43,706 bases of DNA from contig CANQJI010000012.1 in assembly GCA_947624205.1 (NCBI GenBank), positions 1 to 43,706 of the forward strand. Direction: 5' to 3'. Both the position numbers and the translations under genes were made by a program. The stretch is from an uncultured Akkermansia sp. GTDB taxonomy: Bacteria > Verrucomicrobiota > Verrucomicrobiia > Verrucomicrobiales > Akkermansiaceae. The notes below the pieces were generated by a model. It was given only the letters and a program-made list of their open reading frames with translations. It was not told the DNA's origin and made no database searches. Of the stretch, positions 15,875 to 22,759 are shown piece after piece. The first letter of the stretch is position 1. The number at the start of each line of letters is the position of its first letter.

Positions 15875-16243
15875 TTATGCCTTAATACCGAGATCGGCGA
15901 GAGCCTGCTCGATGTAGGTACGACGGCCGATCTTGAAGATCAGACGGTCTTCATATTTGGCAGGAACTTCGGGAGTTTCTTTCTCGATCTCCATGCTCTT
16001 AATACCGCACTCAAGCTTCAGGACATAGCCGTCATATTCATTGGTAAGACCGATATCCGTATTCTCGAGTTCGATATGCTTCAGATTCTCTTCCGTCAGA
16101 AGAGAATTGAGAGTGTCTAGAGGGATCACGTTACTATTGCAAGTGAAGGTGATCGTCCGACGAGAAGCGCCGTTATAGTATTCCTCAGTTTCGATGGCTT
16201 CCAGATACTCAAAGGCAGTATCACCAATATGAACTTGTAGCAT
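15875..16243 (-). CDS. Small tail-associated-type protein, unknown
   Basis: 122 residues, ATG with AAGGAAG about 8 bases upstream. It begins MLQVHIGDTAFEYLEAIETE, continues YYNGASRRTITFTCNSNVIP and has a strand-rich remainder (YVLKLECGIKSMEIEKETPE; RLIFKIGRRTYIEQALADLG). The G-x-x-x-[FY]...Y.G.SRRT.TF pattern is reminiscent of small proteins found in Gram-positive phage tail modules, but I cannot name a family. It lies between two fibre genes on the same strand, which supports a tail or fibre-associated job such as a chaperone or connector. The C-terminal helix (EQALADLGIKA) is short. No catalytic residues stand out. Confidence 0.6.
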   Translation of the reverse strand: MLQVHIGDTAFEYLEAIETEEYYNGASRRTITFTCNSNVIPLDTLNSLLTEENLKHIELENTDIGLTNEYDGYVLKLECGIKSMEIEKETPEVPAKYEDRLIFKIGRRTYIEQALADLGIKA

Positions 16244-16265
16244 ATACGCATCTTCCTTTCTTCAA

Positions 16266-16742
16266 TCAGGTTATAGACCAACTGATACTCCAATTGGCTA
16301 TCGTATATAGGTTCGTAGGGTCGCCGCTGATCCCACAACTCATGCTGAATGAGAAATAACCTCCGGCACCAACGGTGAAGACTTGACCAGTGGATACCCC
16401 GGAGGACGCTCCGTTTACATTCTTACTCAAACTGCCCCAAAACGATCCATTGCCATGTGGGTTTGCCCACGATGGTGCAGAACCCCAAATACTACAACCT
16501 GTGATTCTGATTGTGACAGTCGATGTTGGTCTAAAGACTGCACTCGATGCACTTGTTGTGGATGCATAATTTGATGCTCCCCAGCTGGTAACTGTCAGTC
16601 CACCCTTATCGTCATAGATCAGGTGCTCTGACGTACCATCTGTATCATACACTTTGCTGATCTTTACATTAGCAGATCCATTGTTGTCGTATAAAGTTGA
16701 TATCTGGGTTGAGGTTGTCCCATCATTATCGAATATAGGCAT
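16266..16742 (-). CDS. Small Ser/Gly-rich fibre-tip-type protein
   Basis: 158 residues, ATG with GAGGTAGGTGATCC just upstream. The N-terminus has three degenerate repeats: ISTLYDNNGSANVKI, ISKVYDTDGTSEHLI, LIYDDKGGLTVTS (Y-D-x-x-G). The body is Ser/Thr/Gly-rich beta sequence (SNYASTTSASSAVFRPTSTV; SVSTGQVFTVGAGGYFSFSM) similar in style to the 10017, 18458 and 19162 products. The initial MPIFDNDG and the repeated YDxxG may serve the same adaptor role as MPIIFKNN or MSLYFDG in those paralogues. Likely a small adhesin or decoration protein (inferred). Upstream is an unusual leader with a poly-G run in a hairpin loop. Confidence 0.62.
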   Translation of the reverse strand: MPIFDNDGTTSTQISTLYDNNGSANVKISKVYDTDGTSEHLIYDDKGGLTVTSWGASNYASTTSASSAVFRPTSTVTIRITGCSIWGSAPSWANPHGNGSFWGSLSKNVNGASSGVSTGQVFTVGAGGYFSFSMSCGISGDPTNLYTIANWSISWSIT

Positions 16743-16783
16743 TTTGGATCACCTACCTCGTAATGAAGGACAGAGGCTCTCAA

Positions 16784-16813
16784 CTATTCGGTTGGTGCCC
16801 CCCCCCCGAATAG
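16784..16813 (-). promoter_or_regulatory. Leader hairpin with poly-G loop
   Basis: CTATTCGG and CCGAATAG form an 8-bp stem. The loop contains ten C (16798-16807), that is G10 in the leftward sense. A GAGGAGG site and GTG at 16833 precede a short frame that runs into the G tract (MTTFHSLFGGG), so the tract may sit in a leader peptide. Confidence 0.5.
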
Positions 16814-16857
16814 AGAATGGAAAGTAGTCACGAAGGTTTCCTCCTCAAATTTAATAT

Positions 16858-16877
16858 CTAATAGTGATCACTATTAG
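16858..16877. repeat. Perfect 20-bp palindrome
   Basis: CTAATAGTGATCACTATTAG is fully self-complementary and overlaps the restored stop codon of the fibre gene (16874-16876). It has no loop or T-run, so it looks more like a dimeric protein-binding site than a terminator. Confidence 0.6.
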
Positions 16878-18303
16878 ACTCTCTTCATGATAATAGAATT
16901 TGTAGCTACAGCAGTACCGGCATTATCTTGAACGATAATATTCCGGAGACTCGTTGTAGTACGATTGGTTGACACTGCGAAGGCATCGCCTGTGAAGGTA
17001 CCACCGGTTTTCGGCATAGTATCGCCGGACAACGCAGTCGCACGTGTTGCTCCGTGATTTTGATTCGGCCGAAAGAGGGATCATGCAGTCGGTTCACTAC
17101 AAATTGATCATAAGATTCACTCTTCTTGACATAGATATCCCAGACAGATGCGGCTGCTTTGTGGATCCAGGCCTCGTAATCCGTTCCGGTGTACTTAAAC
17201 GACACCAGAGATGGGTCGTGATCATTTTGATTTGCGAATTGAATAAACAAGCACATCGGCGTCGGTTTCCCGCGTTGCGATATGCTCATTTCGATCGGTG
17301 AATTCGTATACGTGTCATTGATTGTAAGCTTAGCCACATGCGTATAGCCAGCAGAACCAGACGTCCCTCGTAATACATCTGTAACTGCGGTCCCCTGAGT
17401 AAAGCGAGCAAGACCAGCCACATTGGCAGCTCCAGAAATGGTAGCGGCGCCTTTGATATTGGCTGAAGCACCAATAAGAGCTCCAGGTGAAGTAAAGTCG
17501 CCGTTAGTGGCAAACGTAAATGTCTTGCGCTTGGTTACATCCTGACATTGCGTATGGACATATGCAAGTCCATCCGAAGCCAGATGAAGTTCTTCTTTAG
17601 CTTCATCGGCAGCAGCCACTCCGAGGGCGGCGGCGGTATGCAGGGAGTCAGCGGCTTCACCTCCACCAATGATAGTGCGCCCTCCAGCATTGATCACGAT
17701 CCCAGATCCGGCACCATCTCCTGGATAGAATTTAATTGGATAATTTGTTATCGATCCTGAATTAAACCCAATAGAGCGTTGACCACCGCTAAAGGTCAAA
17801 TTGCCAGTCATCGTATCGCCGGTCTTAGCAACTTTGGTTGGATCTGTAGCGGTATCACCAGCAACCAATAATCTGGTCCAATCTTGCCAGGTACTATCCC
17901 CAGATCCCACTTTCGCACAAGTGTACACATTCTTGGATCGAATATCAAATGCCAGTGCTCGGATATGATTAATATTACTATCAATACTGAAAACGAGAAT
18001 ATGCGAATCGACGCAGGGAAGATGATAATTCGCGAACTCGTTTGCAAAGAACCGGTATACGTTAAATTCTTCCCTGAACTTATGATGCACATTGGCAATA
18101 GTCGTCACATATTCTCTAAAATCAGTATCGTTGAGTCGTATTACATTTAGATATCCGAGGTTAATGGCCGTATTGATATTCGCCTGTATCTCATTCAGTT
18201 TCGTTTTTAGTGACTTATTATTTTCAACAGCTACTGCTTCTGACACAGTAACTGGATAGAATGTTTTCCCGGAAGGATCATTCAGTTTACGAATATAAGG
18301 CAT
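16874..18303 (-). CDS. Long tail fibre protein, frameshifted near 17060
   Basis: The ATG at 18303 (MPYIRKLNDPSGKTFYPVTV) has GAGGTG 7 bases upstream and the same adaptor as the 15782 fibre. The body has fibre repeats (KVAKTGDTMTGNLTFSGGQR) and a trimeric-fibre-like beta region (SIGFNSGSITNYPIKFYPGD). The uninterrupted frame ends at 16906 with a non-fibre-like tail (RLRCPAILCRKPVVPSQAMP). Shifting -1 at the A4 run (17058-17061) gives NHGATRATALSGDTMPKTGG and then TFTGDAFAVSTNRTTTSLRN up to a TAA at 16874, which is clearly fibre sequence. So one base is missing, or a programmed -1 shift occurs. Product: receptor-binding fibre. Confidence 0.82.
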
Positions 18304-18332
18304 GTATTTCACCTCTGTCCTATTTTTAAGCT

Positions 18333-18369
18333 CTTTCGCAACCGGGCGGTAACCGCCCGGTTGCGAAAG
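18333..18369 (-). promoter_or_regulatory. Perfect 5'-terminal hairpin with GUUAC apex
   Basis: CTTTCGCAACCGGGCGG forms an 18-bp perfect stem around a GTTAC apex (gene sense). It begins about 8 bases after a TATAAT box, so it should be the first structure on the mRNA of the 18303 fibre gene. Confidence 0.72.
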
Positions 18370-18376
18370 TAATAGA

Positions 18377-18382
18377 ATTATA
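18377..18382 (-). promoter_or_regulatory. -10 element of the 18303 fibre gene
   Basis: TATAAT in the leftward sense within GTAGTGTATAATTCTATTAC. The preceding GTAGTGTATA is shared with the box upstream of the PPK-like gene (36679-36684). No -35 consensus is visible at normal spacing. Confidence 0.55.
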
Positions 18383-18457
18383 CACTACTTTCCAATTATT
18401 TTTATAGTTACTCTATAAAATTGACGTATTAACGCTAAAATTGGAAATATTTGGAAA

Positions 18458-19006
18458 TTATTGAGCTCTTAGATTTACGAAAGTAGCGTCACCATTTACG
18501 TAGGAACCAGTAGCCATAGTAAAGGAAGCAGACACCGATACACCAACGGTAACTCTGGATCTTTGCGATACTGAATACCTACTGATATCCAAGACTCGAT
18601 TACTACCCTCACTCCAGCGGACTTGAGTGCCATTAAGAGATACATAGACCTCCTTGGAGGTGCTACGAACTTCCTGTACGTCGGTGCCTTCAGCTTCAAT
18701 TTCTTCGGGAGTTGGTTTTCTCCAGTATCCAGCGGTTACACTTGCACTAATACGATCGGCGAGAATCTTGGTATACTTCGATAGATCCCAATACGTACCA
18801 TACCAGTAAGTGCCACCGCCACCGGCATGGACACTGACAGTGGACGGGCCCATCTTATATTCTCGCTCCCATACGAGCACGGGTTCGGCATCTTCCGATT
18901 CTTTATAATACACCTTATCCAGCGCCGTGCCTTCATATGTTATATTTGCTCCAGAAGTTAACGTCGTGCCCGGATCTTCCTCATTATTCTTAAAAATAAT
19001 AGGCAT
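18458..19006 (-). CDS. Small fibre/adhesin-type protein
   Basis: 182 residues. The ATG at 19006 (MPIIFKNNEEDPGTTLTSGA) is preferred over 19015 because GAGGTG lies 10 bases before it and only 2 before the other. Residues 24-46 (ITYEGTALDKVYYKESEDAE, then PVLVWE) match the 10017 and 19162 products, so the N-terminal module is shared. The rest is different: a Gly/Tyr-rich strand (VSVHAGGGGTYWYGTYWDLS) and a C-terminal beta domain ending GSYVNGDATFVNLRAQ. A common base with variable tip is the usual pattern for exchangeable adhesins. It is preceded by a GUUAC-type leader hairpin. The role in host binding is inferred. Confidence 0.66.
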   Translation of the reverse strand: MPIIFKNNEEDPGTTLTSGANITYEGTALDKVYYKESEDAEPVLVWEREYKMGPSTVSVHAGGGGTYWYGTYWDLSKYTKILADRISASVTAGYWRKPTPEEIEAEGTDVQEVRSTSKEVYVSLNGTQVRWSEGSNRVLDISRYSVSQRSRVTVGVSVSASFTMATGSYVNGDATFVNLRAQ

Positions 19007-19023
19007 AGTGGTCATTCACCTCA

Positions 19024-19058
19024 CTTTGAACAACGCGCGTAACGCGCGTTGTTCAAAG
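19024..19058 (-). promoter_or_regulatory. Perfect 5' hairpin with GUUAC apex
   Basis: CTTTGAACAACGCGC forms a 17-bp perfect stem with a GTTAC apex (gene sense), ending immediately before the GAGGTG of the 19006 gene. Upstream in the leftward sense is TTTATTCTCTAGATAC, similar to the TTTATTTACTCATAC before the 19707 hairpin. Confidence 0.7.
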
Positions 19059-19119
19059 TATCTAGAGAATAAACTTTTATTTATTTTCCGATCGAGATGA
19101 ATGATAAGCCAAAATAAAT

Positions 19120-19155
19120 ACAGATGATATGGATATTTTAATCCATATCATCTGT
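19120..19155 (-). terminator. Terminator of the 19162-19707 gene
   Basis: ACAGATGATATGGAT and ATCCATATCATCTGT form a 15-bp stem with a 6-base loop; in the leftward sense TTTATTTT follows. Confidence 0.9.
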
Positions 19156-19161
19156 CATAAT

Positions 19162-19707
19162 TTAATCGGGATGTACAGGGGTGACTGTAAAAGAACCAGT
19201 TAGACTTTGACTCCATGCAGCGCCAACTGGTAGCGTAGCGGTTACGACCCAATGACCCCATATGGTGTATGTCTGGCCCTTCGTGATTCGATAAGCATTT
19301 TGTCGAACGCCATTAACGGTAATAGCTACTGTAGATTGCGTTGTGCCGTTGATTCTAAGCTGAATTCCGCCCCAGTTCCAGTTACAACTGTAGTCTCCCA
19401 TGTAACTTGTATAATTATCGTGGCCACTGTTGCCGGTACCAGTTACTATAACATAGCCGTTACCATCAGCTCTATACGAGTATCCCTGATAATCGTGGCT
19501 GGCGTTATAAGTAATCGCATCGATATTCCATGTGTGATTTAGTGATCCGGAAGCCGGTCTGTTATTCGGGGTGACCGTACCAGCCTCCCATACCAATACT
19601 GGTGAAGCGCTTTCTGAATTTTTATAATAAATCGCTTCGAGAGCTTTACCTTCATAACGAACATCGTAGGTATTCTCGATCGATTTTCCATCAAAATACA
19701 AACTCAT
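19162..19707 (-). CDS. Fibre/adhesin-type protein, paralogue of 10017-10592
   Basis: 181 residues. The ATG at 19707 (MSLYFDGKSIENTYDVRYEG) is chosen over one 84 bases upstream because a GGGGGGG site precedes it and because its leader aligns base for base with that of the 10017 gene. Residues 20-50 (GKALEAIYYKNSESASPVLV, then WEAGTVTP) and the C-terminus (GSFTVTPVHPD) match the 10017 product, while the middle differs (SLNHTWNIDAITYNASHDYQ). This is a duplicated fibre-tip cassette that includes its leader and is now inverted. The G run in the ribosome-binding site is 7 here but 5 at the other copy. The function is inferred as adhesin or decoration. Confidence 0.68.
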   Translation of the reverse strand: MSLYFDGKSIENTYDVRYEGKALEAIYYKNSESASPVLVWEAGTVTPNNRPASGSLNHTWNIDAITYNASHDYQGYSYRADGNGYVIVTGTGNSGHDNYTSYMGDYSCNWNWGGIQLRINGTTQSTVAITVNGVRQNAYRITKGQTYTIWGHWVVTATLPVGAAWSQSLTGSFTVTPVHPD

Positions 19708-19732
19708 GTTATTGGATCCCCCCCATTGAGGC

Positions 19733-19773
19733 CTCATACTAACATTGGATGTTACATCCAATGTTAGTATGAG
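19733..19773 (-). promoter_or_regulatory. Perfect 5' leader hairpin, copy 2 of an inverted repeat
   Basis: Identical in its 41 bases to 9951-9991 but in the opposite orientation. The shared block extends from CCCTTTATTTA through the hairpin and GAGGCCTCAAT to the start codon (about 80 bp, a few differences near the ribosome-binding site). Apex GTTAC in gene sense. Confidence 0.75.
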
Positions 19774-19790
19774 TAAATAAAGGGAATCCA

Positions 19791-19823
19791 AACCTCCATA
19801 TGCTTCATCGGCATATGGAGGTT
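19791..19823 (-). terminator. Terminator of the 19829-21316 gene
   Basis: AACCTCCATATGC and GCATATGGAGGTT form a 13-bp stem with a 7-base loop directly beyond the stop at 19829. T-run weak. Confidence 0.8.
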
Positions 19824-19828
19824 ATAAT

Positions 19829-21316
19829 TTATGAATTCATAATGGCGTCGATTTCTTCAGGACTCTGATTATAGAAGATCTGATCCGCCAGGAACATTGT
19901 GAGCGAAGCCATTCCGCGAACGGGCTCTAGAATCTGGAAGTAATGATCTTCATCATTATCACCCCAGATACCATGCCAGATAGCTCCGTCACGATCTTGC
20001 AGGATTGTACCGCCTTCGTAGTAGCCGTAATCTCCAATGATCGTTAGAGTATGCGCCGCGGCATTCACGTTAAACGTACCGAAGTGGTAAGTAAAATAGT
20101 TGTAAAGCTGCTCCGGAGGATAAATGCATCCCATTTCGTAACGGCAATACCCAACTTCGGTCATGAAGTAAATGTACTCTTGAGAGAATTTGATGCCTTT
20201 ATCTTTCTCGAATTTACGGATCGAAGCCACGGTAGTCGGCCACTGCTCGCTCTTAGAGTAGTAGCCATCGTTATGGGATTTGATATATTCGCCGAGCTTC
20301 TTCATGGAGATAGCTTCCAGAGAGCGAAGACGACGATTGAAAGCTGCTTCATTCTGTTTCTGCTTTAGCTTAATATCTTGTGAAGCTTTCTTGGCACTAG
20401 CCACGTCATGATTCGCATCATCATTCATATCGCGTTTCTCAGGCTTCTTCCCATACTTATTCGCCACATACTTGATGCCATAAAGCGGGAGAGTTAATCC
20501 GACAGTAACAGCTGCAGCCCCAAGGACAAATTTCGCTCCAGTAGCGAGCGCGCCTTCCACAGCGACATGAGTCGTCATGTTCGGCATCTTCCGGAGTTCA
20601 CTCTTGGTCAGATTCACCTGGCATTGACCAATGATCGTCTTGGCATCATCAATGGTGCTCTGATAACGCGAGATCTGCCCTTGATTGGCATGGCCTTTTG
20701 CACGTTGTGCTAAGCTTTCCAGTTGATCATAATTGGGAGCGCCATTCATATATTCCTGCGTCACCTTAAAGATCATATCGATGACATCCAGGAAAGTAGC
20801 TACACGATCCTGAAGAATTTCAATATTCTTAGAATCAGGCTTGCGATTCGCAGTACGAAGATCCCGATGGATAAAGTTGAAGGCGCGGGGAAGATTCCGG
20901 ACAGCATTGTTCAGATCCTGGAAGGATACCTCGGCCGTTGCGTTCTGATCGACGTCAGAGATATCGACTTTACCCATGACATATTTCTCGACATCTTCTA
21001 GAATCACTTTCTGCTTTTCCCGAATCGACATGACCGTGGGATCATCTTTGGCGTTAGAATCCACTCTGGATCGAGCAGCTTCTTGCATTCTCCTTAAAGA
21101 ATATGAAGCTTGCAGGCCATTTTGGATCGGAGTAAGAGCCTGGGTTACATAGCGCCAATAATCCTGAAGATAATCTCCCATCTTATCAGCACGGAAGGAG
21201 GCTCTCTCGGATACAGAAACTTTCTTATCGCGGTCCTTATCAGCATCCCTGGAATTTCTGCGGATCTGAGGATCTGTAGCTTCCAAGGCCATTTGATTTA
21301 GCAATTCAAATTTCAA
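19829..21316 (-). CDS. Large protein with EF-hand loop, membrane segment and SUKH-like C-terminus
   Basis: About 495 residues. The start is taken as TTG 21316 (MKFELLNQMALEATDPQ), 6 bases after GAGGTG; GTG 21319 is an alternative. Residues 25-36 are a canonical EF-hand loop (DKDRDKKVSVSE, acids at 1, 3, 5 and 12). A long helical region follows, then a hydrophobic segment near 255-285 (ATGAKFVLGAAAVTVGLTLP) and a basic coiled region. The last 160 residues resemble SMI1/KNR4 (SUKH) domains: IRKFEKDKGIKFSQEYIYFM, GCIYPPEQL, IIGDYGYYEGG and IWHGIWGD. SUKH proteins are known as immunity or ligand-binding domains. MALE-A near the start resembles a T4-type prohead cleavage site, suggesting a virion protein that might reach the membrane on injection (inferred). 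Confidence 0.68.
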   Translation of the reverse strand: MKFELLNQMALEATDPQIRRNSRDADKDRDKKVSVSERASFRADKMGDYLQDYWRYVTQALTPIQNGLQASYSLRRMQEAARSRVDSNAKDDPTVMSIREKQKVILEDVEKYVMGKVDISDVDQNATAEVSFQDLNNAVRNLPRAFNFIHRDLRTANRKPDSKNIEILQDRVATFLDVIDMIFKVTQEYMNGAPNYDQLESLAQRAKGHANQGQISRYQSTIDDAKTIIGQCQVNLTKSELRKMPNMTTHVAVEGALATGAKFVLGAAAVTVGLTLPLYGIKYVANKYGKKPEKRDMNDDANHDVASAKKASQDIKLKQKQNEAAFNRRLRSLEAISMKKLGEYIKSHNDGYYSKSEQWPTTVASIRKFEKDKGIKFSQEYIYFMTEVGYCRYEMGCIYPPEQLYNYFTYHFGTFNVNAAAHTLTIIGDYGYYEGGTILQDRDGAIWHGIWGDNDEDHYFQILEPVRGMASLTMFLADQIFYNQSPEEIDAIMNS

Positions 21317-21437
21317 CACATTCACCTCGAATCAAACCTTGCTTATTGACGAGTTTCCGCACGTATCCCATACACGAAAACTATTGAATAACTTTGAATC
21401 TCTCACGATATTCGATTTAAAGAGAGGCGATCAACCT

Positions 21438-21998
21438 ATGGCAACCGCTTATATTCGGTACCTAAAAAATAACGACAACCAAATCGTCGTCCCGGTAACT
21501 TCCACCAGGGCGGTTATTCGTCAGGGCGCTGACGGTAAAACTTCTTCGACTCTGGAGAAGGCCCTTCGCACGATCGAGACCAATGTGGCTGGTAAAGCCC
21601 CGATTGCGCACGCTGTCGCAGCTACTACCTACGGTGTTGGCTCCACTGCCAATTTTGGGCATCTGAAGATCACGGATGCTCTCGGTGGCGGTAATGCTGC
21701 TGCCGGTGTTGCAATCTCAAGCACTGGCGCACAGACTGCGATCAACACTCGTGCCCCGACGGCGCATGCTGTTGCTGCCGCAACCTATGGAGCCGGCAAT
21801 GCAACTCTGCTCGGCCACGTGAAGCTAAGTGATGCCGTTGATGGTACAAACTTGACTGCGGCGGCTGGTCAGACGGCGGCTACTCCGAAAGCTGTCGCAA
21901 CTGCATACACCGCGATCGACACCCACTCCAAGAATGGCACCCATTACAAGATGGAACTTGTCGGTACCACACTAACGATCACCAAAGTGACCGCATAA
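21438..21998 (+). CDS. Tail fibre protein with HVKLSDA-type repeats
   Basis: 186 residues. The ATG at 21438 (MATAYIRYLKNNDNQIVVPV) has GAGAGG about 10 bases upstream; an in-frame ATG 99 bases earlier lacks one. The opening (YIRYLKNNDNQIVVPVTSTR) is a diverged version of the fibre adaptor at 15782, 18303 and 40966. Residues 55-170 hold two copies of a classic fibre repeat: AHAVAATTYGVGSTANFGHL then KITDALGG, and AHAVAAATYGAGNATLLGHV then KLSDAVDG, each followed by a G..TA..T..A segment. The short C-terminus (HYKMELVGTTLTITKV) is a possible tip or trimerisation strand. It codes for a small receptor-binding or fibre-shaft protein (inferred from repeats). A terminator follows within 3 bases. Confidence 0.85.
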   Translation: MATAYIRYLKNNDNQIVVPVTSTRAVIRQGADGKTSSTLEKALRTIETNVAGKAPIAHAVAATTYGVGSTANFGHLKITDALGGGNAAAGVAISSTGAQTAINTRAPTAHAVAAATYGAGNATLLGHVKLSDAVDGTNLTAAAGQTAATPKAVATAYTAIDTHSKNGTHYKMELVGTTLTITKVTA

Positions 21999-22000
21999 TC

Positions 22001-22041
22001 AATAACCTCCAATACGTTTCAAATTCGTATTGGAGGTTATT
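22001..22041 (+). terminator. Terminator of the 21438-21998 fibre gene
   Basis: AATAACCTCCAATACG and CGTATTGGAGGTTATT form a perfect 16-bp stem with a 9-base loop followed by ATTTCTTTC. Confidence 0.9.
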
Positions 22042-22050
22042 ATTTCTTTC

Positions 22051-22060
22051 GTATATTATT
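22051..22060 (+). promoter_or_regulatory. Promoter-like box for the candidate RNA
   Basis: GTATATTATT resembles GTATATCATT before the PPK-like gene (36684 leftward) and GTATATCATA before the 43609 gene. It lies just before the first helices of the gene-free stretch. Confidence 0.5.
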
Positions 22061-22061
22061 C

Positions 22062-22712
22062 AAACGGCGAAATCGCTGAATGCTTGATCAGCATTCCTTG
22101 ATTTACGCTCGGTTTGGATCGGTATGAGGCATCATAGTGGTCTTCTTAGTTAGGATGGACTATACCGTGGGAATTCTCAGTATGCAATCCAGGTTGAATG
22201 CTTGCACCGTATGGGCACGGACCAGCCCTGCCGTAATGACCTTATCAGTCACAATGGCGCGGAGACAATTTGGCCTGGCTCTATATGCTGAGATTCTCAG
22301 AAAATCCTAGGATGCTATTCATAGCCAAGAGATGGTGAATGTAGAGCAACGGGGTGAAATGGATGCTTGCATTGTGGCTATGTCTTAGAATATTGATAAC
22401 GGCAGGTAACCGGATATCGCAACCCGTGAATGATCCGGAGACGCCAAAAATCCCATTGTTTGGTGATGGGTGATATGGTCTTCTTCGCAAAATAACCGGC
22501 TGTGATGTAACCACCATCATGGCACCAACGGCTGGCAGGCACCGGGAAAGGCGAAGTAAGAGAACGGAGCAGAGCTGATAACTCTGATTTCTTGATCAAG
22601 AGGTACGCGAGTTTCTCGTGAGGATGGGCGAGGGTACGGATTCCATTTGAATGCCGTGCGTGTATTGATCGAGGGATGGTCTCCGTCATACCTGATGACG
22701 GACCGTTCTTTT
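22062..22712 (+). ncRNA. Candidate large structured non-coding RNA (about 650 nt)
   Basis: This 761-base gap (21999-22759) has no plausible gene on the + strand, and the leftward frames lack ribosome-binding sites. It begins after a promoter-like box and ends in a hairpin with a T-run, so it is laid out as a stand-alone transcript. Local helices are frequent: AATGCT/AGCATT (22079-22095), TGAC/GTCA (22237-22251), CCGGAT/ATCCGG (22410-22438), CCCAT/ATGGG near 22450, and GCGAG/CTCGT near 22610. GGGC/GCCC (22213-22228) interleaves with ACGG/CCGT (22217-22234), a pseudoknot arrangement. Short motifs recur (ATGCTTGCA twice, TGGTCTTCTT twice). Size, phage context and independence from a coding gene recall the large RNA classes ROOL and GOLLD. 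I cannot confirm class membership by eye. Confidence 0.55.
22678..22712 (+). terminator. Terminator of the candidate RNA
   Basis: CCGTCAT pairs with ATGACGG (5-base loop), extended by GGT/ACC, and is followed by GTTCTTTT. Confidence 0.75.
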
Positions 22713-22759
22713 AAGGTAACAAGAGCTTCATGCTCATAAAATAGAAGGGAGAATGACAC

